From the NCBI GenBank assembly GCA_030539415.1, contig JAUNSE010000024.1, positions 1 through 14,027 on the forward strand: a stretch of DNA of 14,027 nt, written 5' to 3'. The notes beneath the pieces were generated by a model. It worked only from the letters and a program-made list of their open reading frames with translations. It had not been told where the DNA came from and made no database searches. Position numbers and translations under genes: made by a program. Source of the stretch: Desulfovibrionaceae bacterium. Lineage in GTDB: Bacteria > Desulfobacterota > Desulfovibrionia > Desulfovibrionales > Desulfovibrionaceae. The first letter of the stretch is position 1. Every line of letters starts with the position of its first letter. Shown one piece after another: positions 1-4,703 of the stretch.

Positions 1-600
1 GCGCACGCGGACGACGGGACATATCGCGATCCCACAAGCGCCGTCCCGCGCACCAGACTCCGGCGTCCACCAGATGACTCCGGCCGCCGGCTCGCCGAGC
101 AGTCCGTGCTGCTCGAGCAGCGTTCTGGCCGCCGCCTTTCTGGCCCCGGCCGGAGGCATGCCGCCGGCGTTTGGTCCGGCGAGCAGATGACTGATGCCAG
201 GCAGACGCACAAGGGCCAGACCTTCGGCCGGACTTTCGACCGGAACCTGACCGAGCGCGAGCTCGGCCGTGACCGTCCATTCCGGAGCCGCTCCGGTGAC
301 GGAAAGAGCTATGGCGCCCGGCCAGCCGGACACAGTCACCTCAAAGCGGCGCTCGTCCCCTGTCCCGGCGCAGACCATGTCCAGCATTGCGCCGAAGGCC
401 CGGGTCGCGTTGACGCAGAATTCCCCGCCGGCCATGCGCAGCGTCCTCTTTCCGGTATCGACAAAGCCGGCCTGCTCGGCATTAAGGCAGTCCGGGGCCA
501 GGGCGCGCCCCGCAAGTTCGGCAGTCATGCACTGTCCTTCCGGAAAAAACAGCGTTGTATTCCCGCACGGATCCCATCTGCTGTACTGATACTTTTTCAT
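1..600 (-). CDS. DapF-fold epimerase/racemase-like protein, 3' end outside the window
   Basis: A minus-strand frame runs from the ATG at 598-600 to the window edge without a stop (200 codons). A GGAG lies about 10 nt upstream of the start. The order of motifs follows diaminopimelate epimerase. DPCGNTTLFF (residues 10-19) matches the DapF N-terminal GNDF region. EQAGFVD (42-48) matches the FDQ segment. GGEFCVNATRAFG (58-70) matches the first catalytic-cysteine motif CGNGxR. GISH (135-138) sits where DapF has GNPH. Cys62 is therefore the likely first catalytic base, but the usual Gly-Asn-Gly after the cysteine reads Val-Asn-Ala. The second cysteine motif would lie beyond position 1. By family, such enzymes invert the alpha carbon of an amino acid without a cofactor, but the substrate cannot be read here. 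It could be a divergent DapF, another amino acid racemase, or a non-catalytic relative. It is transcribed divergently from the VWA-OmpA gene. Confidence 0.7.
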   Translation of the reverse strand, partial: MKKYQYSRWDPCGNTTLFFPEGQCMTAELAGRALAPDCLNAEQAGFVDTGKRTLRMAGGEFCVNATRAFGAMLDMVCAGTGDERRFEVTVSGWPGAIALSVTGAAPEWTVTAELALGQVPVESPAEGLALVRLPGISHLLAGPNAGGMPPAGARKAAARTLLEQHGLLGEPAAGVIWWTPESGARDGACGIAICPVVRVR

Positions 601-764
601 TTCGGCCGCTCCGTTCCGTGTTTTTTGGCAGGGGACATACTGATAAAGGGACTATTAACAGCACGTATCGCCCTGACAGGTCATAGCCTTTTTTTGCCTT
701 CCGGGCCAGAGCGTTTTTTCACATCATTACGCAGACCCGCGTCAATGGCCAGTTTCCAACAATT

Positions 765-781
765 TTGAAATAATATTTCAA
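765..781. promoter_or_regulatory. 17-bp palindrome, Fur-box-like operator candidate
   Basis: TTGAAATAATATTTCAA is a perfect inverted repeat: TTGAAAT, three bases, ATTTCAA. It overlaps the predicted -35 hexamer of the VWA-OmpA promoter, where a repressor would block RNA polymerase. From memory, the Fur box proposed for Desulfovibrio is also a 17-bp palindrome, WTGAAAATNATTTTCAW. This site agrees at six of the eight positions in each half. Regulation by Fur or a Fur-family protein is an inference. The FNR/CRP consensus (TTGAT-N4-ATCAA) has a different spacing. Confidence 0.5.
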
Positions 782-792
782 GATATTATAAA
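765..792 (+). promoter_or_regulatory. Predicted sigma-70 promoter for the VWA-OmpA gene
   Basis: TTGAAA at 765-770 and TATAAA at 787-792 are separated by 16 bp, close to a consensus housekeeping promoter in an AT-rich patch. A start site near 799 would give a leader of about 225 nt. A second, weaker candidate downstream (TTGCGA at 834-839) has no good -10 at the right distance. Confidence 0.45.
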
Positions 793-888
793 AATATAAG
801 GCAAAATGCCACTTTCCAGACTGCCTTGCCGGCTTGCGATCTTTATCAAAACAATATAGCGTTCTATGGAAATACCGCGTACGAGCAG

Positions 889-923
889 GGTTGCCTCCAC
901 TGGCAGCCCGCTGCAGGGCAACC
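889..923 (+). promoter_or_regulatory. Two-tier hairpin in the VWA-OmpA leader
   Basis: GGTTGCC (889-895) pairs perfectly with GGCAACC (917-923). Inside the loop, GCAG (903-906) pairs with CTGC (911-914). No run of T follows, so it is not an intrinsic terminator. It lies about 100 nt before the start codon. It could stabilise the mRNA or take part in post-transcriptional control. I do not recognise it as a known riboswitch. Confidence 0.35.
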
Positions 924-1024
924 ATTTTCCTTGGCTTATCTTTTCAGGAAGCTGGAAGTATGCGGTTGTCTGTCGTAACGGCGTGATTTCCACGCATTTA
1001 CCAATGACTGGAGGCACTCTTATC

Positions 1025-2026
1025 ATGAAAACTCTGCGTTATCTGCTTCTCGCCGCCGTCCTGGTGCTGAGCTACACCGTTTCCGCTGTGGCCGCTCCTG
1101 TTGACTGCAACAAGAAAATCGAAAGCTTCGACTTCGTCGTGGACTATTCCGGCTCCATGATGATGAAGAACGCCAAACTCAAAAAGGCCAAGATCGCCGT
1201 CGCCAAGGACGTGATGCACCGCATCAACGCCGCCATCCCGAACAAGTCCTTCATGGGCGGCCTGCACACCATCACCCCCAACGGCACCCTGCTCGCCCAG
1301 GGCCCCTGGGACCGCGCTGCAATGGACACCGCCATCAGCAAGCTGAAGGCCAGCTTCCCCATCTTCGGCCGCATGACCTACATGGGCGACAGCCTCTCCA
1401 CCTACGAGTCCTTCCTGAGCAGCATGCAGCGTGACGCCGCCATCATCCTGTTCACCGACGGCGCCAACAACCGTGGTTCCGACTTCGTCGAGACCTGCCG
1501 CGCCATCTACGCTTCCCAGCGCAACCTGGTCATCCACATCGTGTCCTTCGCCGACACCCCCGAGGGTGAGGCCAATCTGAAGGCCATCGCCGCCATGAAT
1601 CCGGCTTCCGTTCTCGTGAACGCCGAAGACCTGGCCACCAGCGACGCCGCTGTCGAGAAGTTCGTGCTCGACGTGTACTGCGGCGAAGGCGAAGCCGTTC
1701 TCGTCCTCCGCGGCGTGAACTTCGCTTTCGACTCCTACGCTCTTGACGCCAAGGCTCAGGCCATCCTCGACGAAGCTGCCGCCGTCATCAAGCAGACCCC
1801 CGGCAAGAACGTCATCCTGACCGGCTGGACCGACTCCAAGGGCTCCGACGCCTACAACGCGAAGCTGTCCCAGAACCGCGCCAACAGCGTGAAGGCCTAC
1901 CTCTCCGAGCAGGGCATCCCCGCCAGCCGCATCAAGGCTCTCGGCAAGGGCAAGTCCTTCAAGTATGACAACAGCTCCGACGAAGGCCGCTACATGAACC
2001 GCCGCACCGAGGTCAGCTTCGACTAA
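1025..2026 (+). CDS. Secreted VWA-OmpA fusion protein, peptidoglycan-binding
   Basis: A 333-residue envelope protein. The ATG at 1025 is chosen over upstream in-frame starts because GGAGG lies 9 nt before it and a typical signal peptide follows (residues 1-24, ending near AVAA). Residues 35-215 form a von Willebrand A domain. The metal-binding DxSxS is D40-Y-S42-G-S44, and the later acidic position is D145 in ILFTDG. Residues 225-333 form an OmpA C-terminal domain, with FAFDSYAL and the peptidoglycan contacts D270 and R285 (GWTDSKGSDAYN...LSQNRANSV). By family the OmpA domain holds diaminopimelate of the cell wall and the VWA domain binds protein partners through a divalent metal, so a periplasmic scaffold role is likely. 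There is no beta-barrel. Codon use is very uniform (GCC, AAG, ATC, CTG), suggesting high expression. It stands alone, followed by a terminator. The specific partner is unknown. Confidence 0.88.
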   Translation: MKTLRYLLLAAVLVLSYTVSAVAAPVDCNKKIESFDFVVDYSGSMMMKNAKLKKAKIAVAKDVMHRINAAIPNKSFMGGLHTITPNGTLLAQGPWDRAAMDTAISKLKASFPIFGRMTYMGDSLSTYESFLSSMQRDAAIILFTDGANNRGSDFVETCRAIYASQRNLVIHIVSFADTPEGEANLKAIAAMNPASVLVNAEDLATSDAAVEKFVLDVYCGEGEAVLVLRGVNFAFDSYALDAKAQAILDEAAAVIKQTPGKNVILTGWTDSKGSDAYNAKLSQNRANSVKAYLSEQGIPASRIKALGKGKSFKYDNSSDEGRYMNRRTEVSFD

Positions 2027-2049
2027 CCTTCCTTCTCGGCAATTTTTCG

Positions 2050-2091
2050 GACCCCGGCATCAGGGATGGCCCCTGCTGCCGGGGTCTCTTT
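2050..2091 (+). terminator. Intrinsic terminator after the VWA-OmpA gene
   Basis: GACCCCGGCA (2050-2059) pairs perfectly with TGCCGGGGTC (2077-2086). CAGGG/CCCTG (2061-2065, 2071-2075) extends the stem inward. A modest T-rich tail (TCTCTTT) follows. The hairpin starts about 24 nt after the stop codon. Confidence 0.75.
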
Positions 2092-2109
2092 CCGGCCCGT
2101 CCCAGGACA

Positions 2110-2129
2110 TTCCGGACAAACGTCCGGAA
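2110..2129. repeat. Inverted repeat upstream of the lipoprotein gene
   Basis: TTCCGGAC-AAAC-GTCCGGAA is a perfect 8-bp inverted repeat with a 4-nt spacer. A third GTCCGG copy lies nearby at about 2142-2147. It sits between the terminator and the lipoprotein gene, so it could be an operator or a leader hairpin. No convincing promoter hexamers were found around it. Confidence 0.4.
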
Positions 2130-2218
2130 CGTGGCGGAACGGTCCGGGAGGCCGACCATCAGCCGGCCCTTCCCCTATTCCAGGCAGGCAAGCCGCCTGT
2201 CTGTTCAGGAGTTTCACC

Positions 2219-2779
2219 ATGAACTTTGGCAAGAAAGCCGTCACGCTTTTCGGCTGCCTCTTCCTTCTCGGAGGCTGCAGCTTCTTCGGAGGCTCCGCCG
2301 ATAACGGCAGCACGGCCAATGCCGCCCAGCCCGCTGTTCAGGCCGAAGCCGCCCCCGCTGCCAAGGCCGAGGCCAAAACTGCGGCAAAGACCGCCAGCAA
2401 GTCCAAAAAGTCCGCGAAAAGCGGCAAGCTTGACGCCGCCACGGTCAAGGCCGACCTTGACGTGGCCGCCCAGAAGCTGGTCGGCCGCGCGAGCCGCACC
2501 GTTGTTCCCTCCAAGGCGAAGCCGAAAGTGACCAAGTCCGGCAAGCGCTTTGTGGCCAGCTATGTGTCCATCGACACCGGCAACGTCTTCACCACCGTGC
2601 GTCCCGGCAGCACCGCCGCCACGCCCTACACAGGCCTCATCGAGTACAACGAGCAGCACATGGAATGCACCGGCGCCACCAGGGCCGAAGCCCTTTCCGC
2701 GTCCGCGCAGTGCAAGGTGGTCAAGAACCGCCGCGTGACCGAGATGATCCGTCATGACGGCAAGAGCTGGCAGTTCTAG
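2219..2779 (+). CDS. Lipoprotein of unknown function with an Ala/Lys-rich linker
   Basis: A 186-residue protein. The ATG at 2219 has CAGGAG upstream and begins a lipoprotein signal peptide: Lys5-Lys6, a hydrophobic stretch, then the lipobox L17-G-G-C20. Cys20 should be lipidated; the residue after it is Ser, which by the usual +2 rule favours the outer membrane. Residues about 30-80 are a flexible Ala/Lys/Ser-rich linker (AKAEAKTAAKTASKSKKSAK), typical of a spacer or of peptidoglycan contact. The C-terminal half (about 80-186) looks folded, with VASYVSIDTGNVFTTVRPG, YTGLIEYNEQHMECTG and a final DGKSWQF. It contains two cysteines that could form a disulfide. I do not recognise this domain. The gene is monocistronic, between two hairpins, and may share an envelope role with the VWA-OmpA gene upstream; that is only an inference from position. 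Confidence 0.8.
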   Translation: MNFGKKAVTLFGCLFLLGGCSFFGGSADNGSTANAAQPAVQAEAAPAAKAEAKTAAKTASKSKKSAKSGKLDAATVKADLDVAAQKLVGRASRTVVPSKAKPKVTKSGKRFVASYVSIDTGNVFTTVRPGSTAATPYTGLIEYNEQHMECTGATRAEALSASAQCKVVKNRRVTEMIRHDGKSWQF

Positions 2780-2828
2780 GACCTGACCAGTCCTAGAGCT
2801 CATTCTGTCCCGGGCATGAACAAATCAG

Positions 2829-2868
2829 GCCCCCGCGGAAAGATTTTCCGCGGGGGCTCGTTCTTTCA
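2829..2868. terminator. Bidirectional terminator between convergent genes
   Basis: GCCCCCGCGGAAA (2829-2841) pairs perfectly over 13 bp with TTTCCGCGGGGGC (2845-2857), with a 3-nt loop in the DNA and an A/U-rich top. TCGTTCTTTC follows on the plus strand. It lies between the lipoprotein gene and the convergent kinase gene and probably serves both. Confidence 0.8.
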
Positions 2869-2912
2869 TTCGCGTGCCGCATCGCGCGCCATGGCTGCGG
2901 TGCGGCAGGAGT

Positions 2913-3476
2913 CTAGACGTCGGAAGGGCTGCGGCCCTCTGCCGGCCAGGGCAGATGCTCCGCAATCCAGGCGGCGCAGGCTTCGGGCGATTTCGTGGTG
3001 TCGCAGTGTATGTCCGCGTACCTGTTGTACAGGACATAGCGCTCGTTGTAGAGGTCGGCGATGGTCTGGCCCGGAGCGATGACCAGGCCGCGCTTGGGAT
3101 TGAGGGCAATGCGCTTCTGTATGACCGCCAGACTGCAGTCCAGACAGACAATGGGGCCCAGACTGCGCAGATGCTGCATGGCCGCGTCCCGGTAGACAAC
3201 CGACCCGCCTGTGGCTATGACGCAGCGGCCTGCCCGCACGGAGCGGACAAAGCGCTCTTCCATGTCCAGAAAGGCGGAACCGGGCAGCGCTTCGGTCACC
3301 CCCTGCAGATTGACCGCATATGCCGCCTCCATGAGATGGTCCGTATCCATAAAGGCGTAGCCCAGATGCCTGGCCAGCGCGTGACCTATGGTCGACTTGC
3401 CGGAACCGGCCATGCCAATGAGCGTAACGCAGGGTTCGGCCTTCTCGGCCCGCTTGAACAGTACTGTCTCCGCCAT
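2913..3476 (-). CDS. Shikimate-kinase-family small-molecule kinase, substrate uncertain
   Basis: A 187-residue P-loop kinase of the AroK/AroL family. The ATG at 3474-3476 is preferred over an earlier in-frame start because a perfect AAGGAGG lies 7 nt before it (3484-3490). Walker A is GMAGSGKST (21-29). DTD (44-46) supplies the magnesium and substrate aspartates. The lid has KRGLV (128-132) where AroK has RPLL, and the following R146 and YAD match the family. Two shikimate contacts are changed. The FRxxE motif that carries the shikimate-binding arginine reads FLDME (69-73), with Leu for Arg, and the GGG motif reads GGS (90-92). Shikimate may therefore not be the substrate. I recall, without being able to check, that genetics in Desulfovibrio assigned homoserine kinase activity to a protein annotated as shikimate kinase; this gene could be that enzyme. 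It is transcribed alone, convergent with the lipoprotein gene and divergent from rpmH. Confidence 0.8.
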   Translation of the reverse strand: MAETVLFKRAEKAEPCVTLIGMAGSGKSTIGHALARHLGYAFMDTDHLMEAAYAVNLQGVTEALPGSAFLDMEERFVRSVRAGRCVIATGGSVVYRDAAMQHLRSLGPIVCLDCSLAVIQKRIALNPKRGLVIAPGQTIADLYNERYVLYNRYADIHCDTTKSPEACAAWIAEHLPWPAEGRSPSDV

Positions 3477-3510
3477 GTCGGGACCTCCTTTGCCCCGGTT
3501 TTTTGCCCGC

Positions 3511-3539
3511 ACACAACGCTTTTTGTCAAGAAGACAGGT
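3511..3539 (-). promoter_or_regulatory. Candidate promoter of the AroK-like gene
   Basis: On the minus strand a perfect -35 hexamer TTGACA (3539 down to 3534) lies about 58 nt upstream of the start codon. Seventeen bases further is GCAAAA, a poor -10, so the call rests mainly on the -35. Confidence 0.3.
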
Positions 3540-3627
3540 CTGCGGTCCTCGCTGCGGCCCAGAAAAAAATCAGTCGGCCTTTTGCGGGGCAATTCACGGA
3601 CAGGGAGCCGGCAGGGCTGTTCCACCC

Positions 3628-3656
3628 TTGACGAAGTCCATATTCCCGTGTAAACG
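3628..3656 (+). promoter_or_regulatory. Candidate promoter of the rpmH operon
   Basis: TTGACG (3628-3633) is followed after 17 bp by TAAACG (3651-3656). The -35 is strong and the -10 is weak. It overlaps GTAAAC-GG-GTTTAC (3650-3663), a 6-bp inverted repeat with a 2-nt centre that could bind a regulator. A start near 3663 would leave a leader of about 230 nt. Confidence 0.4.
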
Positions 3657-3663
3657 GGTTTAC

Positions 3664-3893
3664 TTGTTTTCCGGAGCACACCGGAAATACGATGCTGAGC
3701 CATATCGGCCTTCTCTCCCCGGAGAGAGGGCTTGCCTTTTGCAAGGCCTGAACATCCAGTATATCAACCCATACCAACCGTGAGGCACACGGGGATAGCC
3801 CGCGAGCGACAGGAGCGCACACTCCTTGCGCGGGAAGCCTGCCCCCGGAGCGTCCAGCCGACGTCCGAACGGTATGCCACAGGAGATTTTCCC
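3664..3893 (+). promoter_or_regulatory. Structured 5' leader of rpmH
   Basis: Four hairpins can be drawn in this non-coding stretch. TTTCCGG (3668-3674) pairs with CCGGAAA (3681-3687). TCTCTCC (3712-3718) pairs with GGAGAGA (3721-3727). CTTGC (3731-3735) pairs with GCAAG (3741-3745). A compound hairpin has CCCGCG (3799-3804) with CGCGGG (3829-3834), enclosing AGGAG (3811-3815) with CTCCT (3822-3826). The real rpmH ribosome binding site, AGGAG at 3881-3885, is identical to the paired AGGAG, so the CTCCT arm could pair with either one. That would allow switching of translation. This is an inference from base complementarity only. Confidence 0.45.
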
Positions 3894-4028
3894 ATGAAAA
3901 GAACTTACCAGCCCAGCAAGGTGCGCCGCGCCCATACCTGCGGTTTCCGTGCCCGTATGGCCACCAAGAACGGCCGCGCCGTTCTGGCCCGCCGCCGCGC
4001 CAAGGGTCGCAAAAGTCTGAGTGCCTAA
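3894..4028 (+). CDS. rpmH: 50S ribosomal protein L34
   Basis: A 44-residue, strongly basic protein that matches L34 along its whole length: MKRTYQPSKVRRAHTCGFRA at the start, then a KNGRAVLARRRAKGR-type tail. L34 sits in the large ribosomal subunit bound to 23S rRNA. The ATG at 3894 follows AGGAG by 8 nt. It is the first gene of the conserved cluster rpmH-rnpA-yidD-yidC-jag. Its last 8 nt overlap the start of rnpA, which suggests translational coupling. Length is typical of the family (44-47 residues). Confidence 0.97.
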   Translation: MKRTYQPSKVRRAHTCGFRARMATKNGRAVLARRRAKGRKSLSA

Positions 4029-4443
4029 GCTCGGAGACTCTAGTTCCGGGAGGGCTGTCCCCGCACAGGGGGCAGCCGACCTCTCGCTGCCGAAGGAAAG
4101 TCTGATCCGTGCCACTGCCGAATTTGCCCAGTGCTATGCTTCGGGACGACGGCTGCACACCAGACATTTCCTTCTTTTTATTGCATCACCGGCAGAAGGC
4201 GATGCCGGCATCCGCATGGGAACCGCTGTCTCGCGCAAAACGGGGCACGCGGTTGTCCGCAATCGCATCAAAAGGATTTTGCGGGAGACCTTCCGTCTCA
4301 GCATCCGCCATCTCCCCGTCTCCGCCAGACTGGTTGTCGTGGCGAAGCGGCAGGCCGGCACGGCCGGCCTCGGCCTCGATCAGGTCAGCGCGGAACTGAT
4401 GGAGGCACTGACAAGGTACTTTCATCTCCGCCAGGGAGCCTGA
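4021..4443 (+). CDS. rnpA: Ribonuclease P protein component
   Basis: The protein subunit of RNase P, which works with the catalytic RNA to remove 5' leaders from pre-tRNAs. The signature is AVVRNRIKRILRE (78-89), containing the RNR motif (80-82) and the basic helix that contacts RNA. SLPKESLIRATAEFAQCY (22-39) matches the usual N-terminus. The only start in frame upstream of that block is a GTG at 4021 inside the end of rpmH (GTGCCTAA). This gives 140 residues with about 20 extra at the N-terminus. No clear ribosome binding site precedes it, so it probably depends on ribosomes finishing rpmH. yidD begins 2 nt after its stop. Confidence 0.93.
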   Translation: MPKLGDSSSGRAVPAQGAADLSLPKESLIRATAEFAQCYASGRRLHTRHFLLFIASPAEGDAGIRMGTAVSRKTGHAVVRNRIKRILRETFRLSIRHLPVSARLVVVAKRQAGTAGLGLDQVSAELMEALTRYFHLRQGA

Positions 4444-4445
4444 CC

Positions 4446-4691
4446 GTGTCCTTGATCCGCAGACTAGCGATACTGCCCATACGCCTCTACCAGCTCTTCA
4501 TCTCTCCAGTGCTGCCCAAAAGCTGCCGCTTTCTTCCCACCTGTTCCGCCTACGCAGTGGAAGCCATCATGGTTCACGGCGTGCTGCGCGGCAGCTGGCT
4601 CGCGCTGCGGAGAATCTGCCGTTGCCATCCCTGGGGAGGCTCCGGCTATGATCCCGTACCGCCGCCGCGCCGCCGAGGCGTCTCCTCATAA
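4446..4691 (+). CDS. yidD: Membrane protein insertion efficiency factor YidD
   Basis: An 81-residue protein with the YidD signature: ISPVLPKSCRFLPTCSAYAVEA (19-40), HGVLRGSWLALRR and CHPWGGSGYDPVP (60-72). The three conserved cysteines are C27, C33 and C60. An amphipathic N-terminal segment should attach it to the inner face of the cytoplasmic membrane, where it assists YidC-dependent insertion. The GTG at 4446 is chosen because AGGGAG lies 9 nt upstream and the protein then has the family length. It lies 2 nt after rnpA and 12 nt before yidC. Confidence 0.94.
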   Translation: MSLIRRLAILPIRLYQLFISPVLPKSCRFLPTCSAYAVEAIMVHGVLRGSWLALRRICRCHPWGGSGYDPVPPPRRRGVSS

Positions 4692-4703
4692 GGATAGTAT
4701 CCA

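Larger units (their letters stand above)
601..1024. promoter_or_regulatory. AT-richer divergent control region between the DapF-like and VWA-OmpA genes
   Basis: This 424-nt gap holds no convincing gene. The short open frames in it have no good ribosome binding site and no recognisable motifs. It is clearly more AT-rich around 760-870 than the surrounding coding DNA. It contains the 17-bp palindrome and promoter near 765-792 and a hairpin at 889-923, described separately. For the minus-strand gene I see a ribosome binding site but no clear promoter hexamers. The last bases before 1025 contain a strong GGAGG ribosome binding site. Confidence 0.6.
3477..3893. promoter_or_regulatory. Divergent control region between the kinase gene and rpmH
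   Basis: This 417-nt gap contains no convincing gene. It holds outward-facing promoter candidates for both neighbours (minus at 3511-3539, plus at 3628-3656) and the structured rpmH leader. No DnaA boxes (TTATCCACA-like) are visible, so I do not read it as a replication origin, although rpmH lies near dnaA in many bacteria. Confidence 0.5.

Noticed and set aside
765..781. An FNR/CRP-type site
   Set aside because: The half-site spacing does not fit TTGAT-N4-ATCAA; the 17-bp symmetry fits a Fur-like site better.
719..1026. Short minus-strand frames in the VWA-OmpA control region
   Set aside because: No recognisable motif, AT-rich DNA with promoter-like elements, and no convincing ribosome binding site.
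3477..3893. A replication origin or a small RNA gene next to rpmH
   Set aside because: No DnaA-box cluster or AT-rich unwinding element is visible, and the hairpins do not match RNase P RNA, SRP RNA or tmRNA features that I know.
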